NCBI RefSeq assembly: GCF_028769735.1 | Contig: NC_088177.1 | Location: 12,464,599-12,528,598, forward strand | Source of the DNA: Zonotrichia leucophrys gambelii | Lineage: Eukaryota > Chordata > Aves > Passeriformes > Passerellidae | Direction of reading: 5' to 3' | DNA: 64,000 nt | In this document: piece by piece, positions 27,001-39,779 of the stretch | Layout: each line of letters opens with the position of its first letter | How positions within the stretch are numbered: position 1 is the stretch's first letter | Notes under the pieces: generated by a model | Databases searched by the model: none | What the model was told of the DNA's origin: nothing | What the model saw: the letters and a program-made list of their open reading frames with translations, nothing else | Translations under genes and position numbers: made by a program

Positions 27001-28812
27001 GGTGATTTTCTAACAGTGCTGTGATGATGAGGGCTCTGAACAAGATCCTCTTCACCTGGAGACTGGCTACTGCAAGGCAAGGTTATGGAAGACAGTGGGA
27101 TACAGACTGTTTCCTTGACACACAGCAAGAGGCTGAAACAAGCACAATTCCTGCCTTCAACACATTTCTGGGGGGTTTTTTTGCATAGCTAACCTAAAGG
27201 GACCCTGATCAAGCACTATTGCTGTGACAGGACAGTCTTTCAGACTCACACTCCCTGCACCTTATAGAAATATGCTTGTTTAAAAGAGGAGATGGTCAGA
27301 GGAATAAGTCTGTTCCACATACCCATTTAGTCCAGCTTTACAAGGCCTGAAACAAAGAGATGAATTAGGATAAATTACATTCCAAGTTGTAATGTGGTTT
27401 GTCTCTTTCCAGTTTGCTCTTCAGTTGTTTTCTGCTGTCTGAATCTCCTCCTTTCTGGGGTCGTATCTGCCATCACACAAAAACCGGTTTGTCTCTGGAT
27501 CAGCAGATAAAACTGGACCTTTTTCTATTGTCCTTAGCTTATCTTACAATTTTCCTTTTTCCCCTGCCTCGCTCCTCATAGCCTCCTGCTCCTGAGTCTG
27601 TTTCCCCACATTGCTCAGCCCCTCACATCAACACTGCCACTTCTTCATTCCTCCTCACAGGTCTCTCATGGATCTGCCTTGAGCTGCCTCTCACCCACCT
27701 TCCTCATGACCCCAAAAGTGCCCAGCCTGCAGTGGGATTGCTGTGCCCTGCCAGGGAAATTGTTACAGCTCTCCACAGTCCCTTTGCATCCCACATGGCT
27801 TGGGTTCACTGAAGGGCTACATTTTGTCCCTCTGGTATGACATGTTACTGTCCTTAACACTGTCTGCCACCAGGACACAGACACTGTCCTGAGGCTCTGG
27901 TAATAGGATTTCAGGAAATGCTTTCCCTTCATCTGTCAAAAAAATAATTCATCAAATAACAGTGTGGATAATCCAAACCCCCTCCAATTACAAATCTGAA
28001 TTTGGCATATAATGAAAAAAGCACTTAATCAGTTGAGTCACTGTATATAAAGACATATTGTAGAAGATGCTTCACAATGCTCACCACTATTATCCCTAAT
28101 TATATAAATTTGACTGCATTACTGAAAAAATAGAAGCATTTTAAATGCAAAAAGCAAAACCTTTGTAGCTTGACGTTCTTGCAATTCAAATAAAATGGAT
28201 TGTGTTGAATTGCTGGTTCCCAGAGAATGCTGCAGCATATCTGTAGTTCTCCTCACAGCTTTCTCCCAGTTAGCTGACCACAACTTCCCAGTGAGCAAAG
28301 AAAAGGCTGCCACTCCCATGTTTCACTGCAAGTCAGACACATCCTGTGCTCTACCACTAGGTCCAGTCCAAAGCTTTCCCTGTCAGCCCACTTCAGAGTG
28401 AGCTTCTGAGGATTACACTATCCTGTCCCTTTGCATCACACATTTCACACAACATGGAAATGTTTGGCTTGACAAAACCTACAGGTCTCATTCTCCACTC
28501 TTAATAATTCCATGGTCTTCACCAAAGATGCTCTGTGTGAGCAAGTGAGAAGGGACATGGACAGGCATGAAGCAGGGAGAACACATCAAAACTCAGTGGT
28601 CTCAGGCTGTGGGATGCTGCACCACAGACTGCACCAAAGGCAAGGTGGGTTCAGGAGCACCTCCAGAACAGTGTGGGATTTGTGTCTGGCAGAAGCACAG
28701 GGCTCAGCTGGTCTGCCAGAGGTAGAGAGATAGTTATCTTAGATACTTATCTGTAATTAAGTACCTATTATTAGTAAATATTTAGAATAGAGACTCAACG
28801 AAGGTAAGGCCT

Positions 28813-29282
28813 TGTCAAGCCTCTAAAGGGGAAAATGATTCGTCGTGTCTTAGCTTTATTTTTCAGGTTCTGTACTGCTTTAGTGTGTAACTCTGAGCTT
28901 CATTTAGGGGATGGTGAGCTCTATTCACAGAGTTGGGGGACAAAACAATTCCTTCTCTCACTGGGGACCAAGGACAAATGATCCAAATTTCAGGCCCAAG
29001 AGCATAAACAATGGTGGGTTGAAGAGAGAAAAACAAGAAGGATGGGACTTCATAAGTTAAAGTTATAACTGGACAATTAACTCCAATATGCAAATGGAGC
29101 AGAACTTACAAAAGGGAGAGACCCCGTGACCAGTTGTCCATTTTTTGACCATTTTGGTCCATCTTGGGTGTAGCCCTGGCTGGGCTCTTGTGCTGCCCAA
29201 GGTGGATCCATTGAGGCCTTTTAATAAATCCCTACTTCACTCTTTAACTCTGTCTAGCCTCTGCTCTAGGACAGCCTTGACA
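28813..29282 (+). mobile_element. Endogenous retrovirus LTR, probably solo (470 bp)
   Basis: The proposed element runs from TGTCAAGCC to GCCTTGACA, giving 7-bp terminal inverted repeats TGTCAAG/CTTGACA with the TG...CA ends typical of LTRs. A polyadenylation signal AATAAA sits at 29223-29228, 54 bp before the 3' end, followed by a pyrimidine-rich U5-like stretch (ctctttaactctgtctagcc). No primer-binding site or retroviral coding sequence follows on either side. The flanks (aggcct before, aggca after) are similar but not a clean duplication, so the ends could be off by a base or eroded. Confidence 0.65.
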
Positions 29283-32200
29283 AGGCATCAGCCCAAGTAC
29301 ATACACAAATTTACATCCACAAAATGCATACAAAAAGAAATAGGTGCTTTACCACCCACACTTACATCACACCTCTAATAGCTTCCTGTGGGCTATGCCA
29401 AAAACCCAGGGCTTTTCTCCTGCACGTATCTGCCTTTGACTTGGGTGCCTGCTGGATCAGAGGCCCTGGGGCTGCCCTGCCCTCAGCTCTGTGTGCTCTG
29501 CCACGTTCCTATCAATCCCGCTGAAAGGAGGGCATTGATGTGGCTCCATCATGCAGCCATTACCAGCACAATGCTGAGACAGATCAATCAAAGGCAATAC
29601 AGCAGCCAGATCCAGAGGATTCCAAACACTGAGGTCAGACTCAGTAACTCTTAGACACTGAGAGAGACATATATACACAAAGGCAAATTTAAATGTGCAA
29701 ATCTAAAAATGTCACTTGTAGTGTTGGATTGGATGTGTTTCAGGAAGAGCTGTCACTTCCTCCCCCACTGCCATCCCTTGCCTCTGCATCACTGAGTGCA
29801 TAAGGTGTCTTTGTCCTGGTGGCCTTATCCTAACTTTTCCCTAAACACACAGCCCTCTGATTTTACAGCACAAGCCCTGTGAATGGGTGTTCTGCTGCTT
29901 TTCTGTGCCTTGAAGGATCAATTGCCCTGCTACAGAACATCTCTCCCTTGGAGAGAGCCATTTTACGGCTAAATCCCAGCTCCTGGGTCAGCCAGATGCA
30001 GCAGCCCTTCCTTAGGAGAAACACCTCAAAATTCAAAATGCACCAGGGACTGGGTGATGGACAATCCCTGTTTGAACTAGTGCTCTGCTGTGCATTAGGG
30101 TGTGGCAGTTGCTGGGGATTTACAGAATCCAACATGTAGACTGAGAAGCCAAAGATTTTCCTAGGTTACAGTGCTGGGCTTGTACCAGAAAAAAATAAAA
30201 TCCCTGTACATCTACTGAAATCCACAGCTTGGTTAATTATCTCCATCGACTGTGGCTTCCTGTGCTCTTTCTCCCCAGATGTTTGGAGTCAGTAAGCTAC
30301 TACAAATGACTAAATGATTCACATTATTGATAATTATGTGTATCAGAGTGGCATTTAAAAACCCTACCTGATGCAATACCCCACTGAAGCTACAATTTGC
30401 AAAGAGACAAACACAGCAAAGATGACTGAATATTGTTGTGAATAGCAATCCTAATTTCAAGATCAAATTCTGAATTGAACATCAAAAATCTACAAGTCCT
30501 GTCCCACATTACATTTAGCACAACCAGCTATTAAACACCAGTTTGAAGGAGCAAAACACACTCTGGTCCCTTTCTACCACTACAGTAAGTTGCTAACTGG
30601 TTTCTCCTTCAAAAAGAGAAAAAATATTGAAAGAAATGTATCTTAAATATTCTACAAAGATTTACATTGCCCTGATTAAATGTGGGCTTAGCCAGTGCCT
30701 GAGTGTGCAGTGCACAAGTTTCCAGAGAGCCCGGCAAGCAGCTCTAGGGACTTTTCCCATGCTCAAGGACACAGATGTCAAGAGATAAGCTATATTAAGA
30801 CTCCCAAACAAAAGCTGTACATATTGACAGTAAGTCTCCACACCAGAGATCTCAGAGTCTGAGCAGACAGTGAGAAAACTGCAGGGAAGGAGGAAATGAG
30901 GCCACAAAGTGGTGACTGAAGCAAACTTCACCTGGATGAAGAGTAATCTTGTTCCCTTAGCAAATGTGTGTCCCCTGCACTAGTGTACGCCCTAGAACAT
31001 GCTTCCTCATTTTGTCTTGTTCTGCTTTTAACCACTTGCCTCAAAAAGCAACATGAAAAGGCATTACTGTAATGCCTGCTGATGCCAGCAGTGGTTTTCT
31101 TCCTCCTGTCACCCATTAGCTGCAAATTCAAATGTTTGGATCTCTCTGTGACCAGCACTCAAAACCTGAGCTTCAGAGAGCCTGAGAAAAGCATTTTCCT
31201 CCTCCCTTTCTAAGGATAGGAAATTCTTCTTCATCCTGTAATCCCCCCTTTTGCAAATGTATGGGGGGACTTGTCCAACATGGGGTGGTGACAAATCTGT
31301 GGCAAAGATGAGACACACACTCAGTTTCTATTTGCTGGCTAAACACAGAATAAAGCTGGGTTAGAGCAAAGAGACAAGACCTCATTATCATCTCCCCAAT
31401 CATCAACACTGTGTTCACCTGAATGCTCACACATCATTTCTTTTACCTTGGCCAACATTTGAAAGCAAATCTGCAAGAAGAGACTTAAAATATAAACACA
31501 TTTAGTTTTAGCAGATATCTCCATTTCCAGCACAATTGCTTATGAAATTACTGTATGGTCCAGGAGCCTTAAAATTCTCCAGCCTCTGAGAAATTACGGA
31601 TAGCATCTCCAAATGCTGTCAACAGCCAAAAAAACATTGCTAGAAAGATCTCTTTAGCATGCATGAATGGATGCATCAAGGGCAGTTGTGTCTATACAAG
31701 AGAAATTCTTCTTGCACTGTGCTTTTGGGGTTTTGGAGTGGGAACTCTGCACAAAGATAATTAGCATTTACTTCTAAAACAGGAAACTTGCTTTGCATAT
31801 TTCATTTTGACACAGTCACACTCTTCTTTTTTTTTCCCCTGCAAACAACAAGCTGAATTCTAAAAACCTTACATAGTTTACAAATAGACTAAGTCCCAGT
31901 GAAATATGGCTGGGCAAGGATGAATAAATGCTGATAGTGAATTGTGGTGTTCCCAGCCAGAATGAACAATGCATTATTTTGCAAACAGTACATGGTTTCA
32001 AGAAGGTCTTGCTACTTGTGAGCAATAACAGGAGAATCCATCCTTCCTGCACACACAATGCACGAGCCATCCATGCACAACATTTGGGCAGTTTCCTACT
32101 CCCTGGTAGCCCAGAGGACCTGAGCAGCTGCTCTGTAGAAGTCTGTTGCCACATCCCTTGATGGGTGACCCTGTCTCATTTACAAAGAAAGCCTTTCCTG

Positions 32201-32400
32201 AAACCCTCTCAGAGCCCTGCCCAGAATCCTGAGTACGTATCTGGGCCAAGATGCAGTCCTTGCAGTGAAGAGCAAGTGCCCTCCCAAAGCACATACAGCT
32301 CCTCCATGGCATGCTTGACTCCACCTGACATCTCCTCTTGGCGAAAGCCCCAAGGTGTGCAGAGCCCTGTGCTCTGCAGCAGGGCATGGAGGTGCATTAC

Positions 32401-32686
32401 CTGCAGTCTCCCTGCTCCCTGATGACAGCTCTCCATTGATGCCATTCTCTTTGGTCTGAGCATACGTCCCTGGCTGCTCGTGGCTGCCCAGCCTCAGCTC
32501 CTCCTCCTCTCGGTACGGAAATCCATTGGCACTTCTGACCAGTCCAGCGCTCGCGCCTCCCTGATCCTTCATCTCAGGTGAATGTGGGTGTGAAGAGGCC
32601 TCTGTTAGCTGACCTGAAGTCCAGTGTGGCGCCTTGGCTTCGTCTTTCCTATCCTCAGCCATGGCTCCTCGCCTTCAGCGCGTGGC
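32401..32686 (-). CDS. MAP2: MAP2 exon with the start codon (residues 1-87)
   Basis: MAP2 is a neuronal microtubule-associated protein that stabilises dendritic microtubules and anchors PKA. This exon carries 24 nt of 5'UTR, the ATG at 32662-32660 in a good context (G at -3 and +4) and 87 codons. The start MAEDRKDEAKAPHWTSGQ and the later blocks VRSANGFPYRE and KENGINGELSS are recognisable MAP2 N-terminal sequence. The acceptor (ttacag, AG at 32688-32687) precedes the 5'UTR part, so at least one non-coding exon lies upstream. The donor gtaatg begins at 32400. The exon ends one base into a codon (phase 1) and joins the exon at 12286 in frame. The middle (LRLGSHEQPGTYAQ) differs from the mammalian protein as I remember it, as expected for a disordered region. 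The exon is locally CpG-rich against a CpG-poor background. Confidence 0.95.
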
Positions 32687-34145
32687 CTGTAACGACATGA
32701 GCGGGAGAGATCAGCTCCAGGTGGGTCACTGTGTCCCTCACTGTGTACCTCACTGCCAACACAAGCAATCACCAGCAGCGCTGCTGGTAAATCCAAGTCC
32801 AGCAGAGGAAAGAATTATCTCTGTGTGTTTGTCCTAGCCGTGAGTGAACTGATTTTAAGCCAAAAGAAACCACCAGCAGTAAAAATTATGGGTCAAGTCC
32901 TCCCTGACTCTCACATGCCTTGCAATTATTAGCACCATTTTCTTGATGGCTGCCCATTCATTAATCTGATTTTAACGCATTAATTACAGTTAAAATATCG
33001 ACCCAATTAACAAGAAGTGAATCTGTCATCTCAGCGCCACGACCCATTTCCAGGGCAATGAAGGAAGAATGCCACAACTGCTACAAGTGAAGCTGCTGCT
33101 GAAGTGAAGGTGCTTGTCAGGCACAGCAGCACAAGGTGACATGGCCTCTCCAGCACATTCAATCTGCTGCTTGTTATGACAGAAGCCAAGTCTGGGAATG
33201 TGCACTGGGTTACTGAAGATCCATGCTGTTTGACCCCAGTTAAATCCCCTCCTACTTGCTGTCATTCACACACACTTGTCCAACCCTTTTGTCCAAAACA
33301 CTCCATGGGGAACAGTTTGTTTCCCACACAAGTATTTACACTCTCTTTTGACTATCGGTATTTGCACAGAAATAAAACTAATCATTATTTGCTATTTCAC
33401 ACATATATTTCACACACATTATATTTCAATCCTGTTAGTTAAATCTCATTAGTCCAAGCCAAGGAGAAGCTACTGCATAAGCCACAGCACTTGGCTATTC
33501 CTCACAGATAAATGCAGCAGGAGCTCCTCAATATGTAAACCTAGGAAGGCAATAATTCATAATCATGTTTTGATGATACAGTAGCCTCTGGAGAGGAGAA
33601 GGCGACCTGCCCTGAGTTTGCTACTTCAAAGTGGAAACCAGCAGGCCTTTTCCAAAAGCACTTGCCACCTCCTTTTTTCCCTGGGAGAAAATAACATAAA
33701 AGCAGCGAGCTGAATGCAGTCAACCAGCCACATTTCACAGAGGCTGAGCAGTCTAGAAAAGGCAGCACAAACTAGAGAGTGCGTCTATTCTGCAGATATT
33801 TAACAAAAACAAACCAGAAAAAGAAACTAGTTTCCATCAAGTCAGGTCAGTTTCAAGAAAACCTCTAAACATGAGAAAAGGCTATTTGCCAGACAATCAT
33901 TCATAATTGATAATTTGACCTCTTTCTGATCAGACATCATCATTTATTAATAACAGCTTTCAGAGCTGCTGCAGATTTTTTCTAAACCACGATGAACTAC
34001 AAAATTAGATTTCATTCACAGTATGTGACTCAAACTGGCATTCCATATCAAAAAGGACTAATAACTCTTGTGTCTCATGGTGAAATCATGTTGTTTTACA
34101 AAGTGCTCTGCCCGCTCTCACCCTGAGCCAGCATCATTCCCTGGA

Positions 34146-34535
34146 GGTAACTGTGACAGTGTTCACAGGGGTTCCAGGATGAGGGAAGAGACGAGGATCT
34201 GACTCCATGTTTCAGAAGGCTGATTTATTATTTTATGATATATACTATACTAAAACTATACTAAAAGAATAGAAGAAAGGAGTTCATCAGAAGGCTAGCT
34301 AAGAATATAAAAAGAAAGAATGATAACAAAACCTTGTGTCTCGGACAGAGTCCAAGCCAGCTGTGATTGGCCATTAATTAGAAACAACTCTATGAGACCA
34401 ATCACAGATGCACCTGTTGCATTCCACAGCAGCAGATAATCATTGTTTACATTTTGTTCCTGAGCCCTCTCAGCTTCTCAGGAGAAAAAATCCTATGGAG
34501 AGGATTTTTCAGAAAATATCATGCCTACAGGTAAC
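34146..34535 (-). mobile_element. Solo ERVK-type LTR with perfect 6-bp target-site duplication
   Basis: The LTR occupies 34152-34529. On the minus strand it runs from TGTAGGCATG to AACACTGTCACA, with an AATAAA signal at 34229-34224, 72 bp before its 3' end. On the plus strand it is bounded by GGTAAC at 34146-34151 and GGTAAC at 34530-34535, an exact 6-bp duplication, the size made by class II (ERVK) integrases. There is no internal retroviral sequence, so this is a solo LTR left by recombination between the two LTRs of a provirus. I recognise the body, including gtgattggccattaattaga, as a common passerine LTR. It is antisense to the plus strand and parallel to MAP2 transcription. Confidence 0.9.
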
Positions 34536-37213
34536 TAACTGCATACAGACTGAAGGAGCTGGTGAAACTTGCAGTGAGCAAGTTTTGCAGCCCAGGTTTT
34601 CCTTGGAGCTGTACTGAAAATGATGGGATGAGCAGTATCACAAAGAGAGGAGCCAAGCCTCAGTCAACCACAGGTAAGAGAAAAGTAAACATTCACCACA
34701 TCCCTTTGCTTTCCCCACCTCTGTTACCCTAATGGGAAACTCAACAGGGAGACTTTCTGCCCATACAGATAGAGTTTTAAAGCAGCCATATCACATCATA
34801 CCAGCCCAAGATGTGAAAAAACCCCCTCTTACAAACAGAAAAAATATATACCTCTGCCTCTAGATCTGTTTACTGCATGATTCTAGAGAACATTTTCTGA
34901 TCAGAGCCTTTCCAAAACATAAGGCCATGGGACAAATATCTCCCAATGAGCAGCAATGAGCAGCACACACTCAAAGCCACCAACATTTGGGATATGAGGG
35001 CAGAACAAATTCTGTTCTGCAGGACAAAAAAGGAGGCGATTCTCATTTATGTCCCTTGGGGAAGCTCAGGAAAAAAACTACAAAAAACCCAGAAAAAACA
35101 ACCAAAGAAAAAGCCCAAGCCCTAACTCAAGATTTCCTCACCAACCCAGTGTGCTCTGAAGCTGAGAGCAAGACCCAGGAGCAGGATGAACCTGCCCACC
35201 AGCTTCACCAGTTCAGCCCCTGGTCAGCCATGAGAGGAGCCCAGAGGCACAGCAGGACAGGGAGGGTTATGAAAGAGCCAAGTGTAAGGAATGTGGCTCT
35301 GAAAATCACTGGGACAAATGTAATGGTTCTATTCCAGCACCACAGTTTGGTAGCTATTATCCATGAAGTATCCTTCCTGGTTCCAGGCAGACACTCCCTG
35401 CCTCACTTGAAGCTCTTGAGGAAGGATATTCACATCCCCACAATGGGCTGTGTCACACAAGTCCCCAGTGAAAATAACAAAAGTGCTTTTATCTTTAAAA
35501 ATAAATACAGTGGGCAGACTTCAATGCGAGCTGCGTGTATCTGGAGGCAGAATTTGGCTCAGTATTTATAAAAGATGGTTACAGAGTAAAGCATGGATGA
35601 ATTCATTCTTGCCTCTCTGTTATTCATCAAGTGCTCTCAGGGTTTATAATGGTAGGAGAGAAACAGGGAGTGAGTCACACAATGCATCTTTGTACTCAGC
35701 AATTTAGCAATGACTATCTGCTGTGTGCTCTGATTCATCCACAGCTTGGGTTAAAATCCAGAATACACAGGTGTGCTTTGCACCATCAAGTGAGCTGTTT
35801 TTCTTTCATTTCATTAGCATACAATGGAATTAAATTAATCAGGTAATGTAAATATTGACAGAAATACTGAAGTGGCCAGACAATACAGCAGAATTTAAAT
35901 AGTGATAGCTATGTAACAAGAAAAAAACCTGGAATAATTTGCACAACCTAGGGAAACACTGTACTTCAGGGAAGTAAACAGTCCTTTTTACCATGAGTTT
36001 CTTATTCTTTGCATAAACTGTAATGAAGGCTTTCAAAAAGACATAGATAAGAAGGCACAGCCAGTCCTCTAAAATGTCATGCTGCTTTAGTTCAAATTGA
36101 TTTGGATCTTTGAGCCTGTCTTTGCTAACCAGTACAACAGAACTGCTTTATCAGGGAAGACACAGCAGCAATCTTCCAGCAAGTTCTCACTCTTTGTGGA
36201 GGTTAGTGGTAGGGAGGGGGTGACCAAGGAGGTGCTTGACCACAGCAGAAAGGGCAGTGGAGCTCACAGCCAAATCAGCAGCACAGCCCCTTACTCCAGA
36301 GCCATTACACACAGCACAGGTAACACTGCTCCCCCAGGCTGTTCCTCACCCTGAAGCCTGACCAAGGCCACCCATGCAAATCCCAGTGTAGGACTGGGGT
36401 GGGAAATGTCCCCTCCTTCCAGAGGGATCAAGTAGGTGCTGTTGAGCCCCACAGATCACAGTGGTGATGCTAACCCACACCCATGGGCCATGCACAGCCC
36501 TCCCAAAAAGGCTTTCCTCATCCAGAGTGACATGGAGGGCACTACTGAGCCATTGCTTGTCCAAAGAGATCATGCTCCACTGGCAGCAGCAGGGAAGAGA
36601 TCCTTGGCAGACCTTAAGTTTATGTAGTTGTAACTCAGGCAGTGCACTGAGGGAACAGCAGCATGGACCTGAACTGGACATCTTATCTTCTGAACTCATA
36701 ACCTGGAGGAGAAACTATGATTAAAACGAACCCTCCCAGCTTTTTCAGCCATGGGGGAACAGTACTGAGACAGAAAATACTTGAACACAGAGGGACAAAT
36801 CTCGTGGGGGATATGTTGTCTGACTCTGCAGTTACCTCCTCCTTTTGCAGGCACTCTACACATATTTATGAATCCATATGCTCTTTCATGTGACACCAGC
36901 TCCTGCTGCCATGGCTGGGTTGAACCAAGCCTGAATGCTTTGAACTCTATGCAGAGCAAATCAGCCACAGTAATACAGCATGAGGCCATGATATGCAAAA
37001 CCCAAGATAATGCTGATTTAAATTTCCTGTCGTGCTAGCTGTCCAGAATCATCTTAGTGTTATATTAACACTGCCTTTGCATAGAAACTGATTAATTTTC
37101 TGTAAACTTCTTACTTGTTAAGACAACTGAATTAGGCCAATACTGAAGACTTTTTCAAGTAGACTGCCTTCCTGCTTCGAGCCATGTTTTTATCTGCTCT
37201 TGTATCTATGAGT

Positions 37214-37261
37214 GAAATAAGGATATTTAATTTCAGGGAAATGAGGATATTTAATTTCAGG
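37214..37261. repeat. 24-bp tandem duplication
   Basis: Two adjacent 24-bp copies around the core ggatatttaatttcagg, one mismatch between them (aaataagg versus aaatgagg). This is a recent local duplication. Confidence 0.9.
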
Positions 37262-39761
37262 GAAGCCAATTCAACAACTAAAACAAACAGCTACCTGGGT
37301 ACATAGAAGAACAGCTACAATTCTAGTTCAGGCAAAAATTAGCACTGGAGGTTGCTGAAAGGAAAGACAATACACTCTTTAAAAAACAGAAAACCAAACC
37401 CTGATAGGAGTATGGCCAGATGCTGAGCACAGTGGGAAGAAGAGGGGATGTGCTCTGTGTATGGCTCCAGGACCAAACCTGGTTCTCACAGGGCAGTTTA
37501 ACTCAGATTCACCAAAGCAGAATCATCTGCCCTGAGTTGTAGCTGCTTCCAAGTCCAGAGCCAGAATAGGGAAGGGATTCTCCCTAATCTGGAGTGCACA
37601 GATATGACCAAAGACCTCAAGTATCCAGGGCTTCCAAAACTCCTCAACTAGACTGCCTACAAGAGATTTTTTAAAGAAATTTAAGAAATTCAGAGAATTT
37701 CTTTCAGAGGAAATAAATCAATGAAGTGACATATTTGTAATTTTTTTTGCAGAAAGAAGAGCAGCAAGAATTAAATAATAAAATAACATATCTTCAAAAT
37801 GAGTTACATATACACAAATAGGGTGCTATTGAACTTACACTGGTAAATAACACAACAAAAGAAATTTCATGACCACACACCAACTATGCAACAGGGATGA
37901 TGGATCTAAATATTAAATACTAGGCACAGTGATTTAAAAGATCCCAATGGAATTTTCTAGTAAATTTAACTTACTAACAACTTACATCTAGAAGAGCCAA
38001 GGAAAGCAGGGAGGTATCAGGAGGCTGGAATAGAAACAAGAGGCAGAAGGTGGGAAATTTAGATGGACAAGTTCCAGTGACCTCCTGCCACCATTAAAGC
38101 TCAGGCTGTAGTATAAAGTACACAAACCTCACCAACACTGTTGTCTTCATGGACTCTTCACATATCCACAAAACAAAAAGGCCAATTTTGGATGCCACTT
38201 TACTCCTGCATTTCACCTAACATACATCTTTCAAATTAATATGATTATTTTCAGATGTGAGCCACAAAATGATTAACCAAAGCTACACTTGATGCTAAAT
38301 GCCAAGGTGCTGTAATTGCACTAATATGGAATATTATTAGAGAGAATTATACATTCTCTCCACTTTACCTCTCGAGCTGAATAAACTATGAATAAATTTC
38401 TCTGATATTTTAGAACAAATATGATTTATTTCTTCCTTGTCCACTGCTTGAATTATTAGCTTTCAGCTAGATCCCTCTTTCTCAACAACAGGAGCAAGAC
38501 TATGCCCTTAAACACCACCTTGCATCCCTTAAAAATGCAGGCAGTGTTCACCTCCTTGCACTTGTACTAGCATTTGGTGGGGTTTAAAGGCTTTTTCATT
38601 TCCACACTGCAAACAGTTTGTCAATAGCCACACATTCTCTGTAGACAATCCTTTTCATTGTACCTTGGATTACAAAACAGATGAAAATAATGGATGATGC
38701 CTGCACCAGAGGCTGAACAAAGGAAGCTTACTGGGGAAAGATGAAGAAAATGAGAAATTTTTTTTCCAATCTGCATGCCTGGCAGAGCTGAGAATGAAGG
38801 ATGGCTGCAGCCTCAAAGCAGTGGATCAGATGTGCAGCACTGGCACAGCAGAGACAAGTCCTCTGATCCTTCCTGTGCATTGTCCAGGCGTGTGACAGCA
38901 GAGATTGAAACCCTTCTCAGGGCTGCCAGCAGGTGAGCTGGACACCAGGGGAGCCTGGCAGGTGGGAAGGGAGGGTCATCCCACTGCAGAAACTGCCCAG
39001 CTCCTAAAGAAAGGGAAATGCTTTCACTTTGAGCAATGTTTATCTGACCAAGCCCTGCTCTGTGCTGAGCTGCAGACCCTGCTGGGCTAGGTGCGCACCC
39101 AGGTGCTGTACAGAAGGGGTGAGAAGCAGCATGCTGCATTTCCACTGGCAGACCACAGGCACAGGTGAATGAGCCATTCAGCTGTCACTCCTTCCTCCCT
39201 TGGGAAGGTGCTCATTTCTCTGGGCTCCTGCAAAGCACCTCAGCTGACTCCTCTGAGAGATTTTTGCCCAGCTTGGAGGGCTGCCCTCACTCCCATGCTC
39301 AGGGACCATGTATCAATTTACTCAAACTCCAGAAATGTAAAACTGCATGCCCTTCTCTAGAAATGGTGACATCAGGTATTAGCAGCTTGTGACTGAAAAA
39401 TACCCCAATAAAAAACCTACTAGAGCTCTCTTCTAGATAAAAAGAATCCCTGTGCACCCCTTCTTGCTTCAACACCAACCCTTTCCAACAAACCCTTGCA
39501 CCCCTATCTATCATGATTGCTTCCTGCAGGATACAGGAAAGGTATTTGAGCTGGTGAAGGAGATGGTAACCATAACAACAGCACCATGACAACTACAAGT
39601 GATATCTGAAACATGAAATACAGCAAGAACTTATTACTGATAAATTTGGTCCACAGTAAGGATGGGAAAAGCACCAAAGCTGCCATAGCAGTTAGTTCAG
39701 GTGTAACACAAAGAAACACAAGTGTCCCTGGATTAAACTGCATGCAGTCCTTATCTTAACT

Positions 39762-39779
39762 CCTCATCTTAAGATGAGG
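39762..39779. repeat. 18-bp perfect palindrome
   Basis: CCTCATCTT followed immediately by AAGATGAGG, with no spacer. It could extrude as a tight hairpin or bind a dimeric factor, but no neighbouring signal supports either. Confidence 0.85.

Larger units (their letters stand above)
12287..32400. other. MAP2 intron, 20 kb
   Basis: This intron separates the start-codon exon from the PKA-anchoring exon. It contains two CR1 3' ends (19949-20000 and 21798-21944), an LTR (28813-29282), an RFX-type X-box (24012-24025), a 10-bp tandem duplication (17661-17680) and GC-richer patches around 14640-15060, 16330-16920, 20040-20220, 21300-21700 and 23990-24800. Many short ORFs occur in the GC-richer patches. 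None shows protein-family signatures or a splice pair matching the MAP2 frame. No exon is recognised. Confidence 0.6.

Noticed and set aside
34987..35571. 194-codon plus-strand ORF
   Set aside because: Low-complexity Lys-rich start and no recognisable domain. A different frame in the same stretch holds the zinc-knuckle-like pattern, itself weak.
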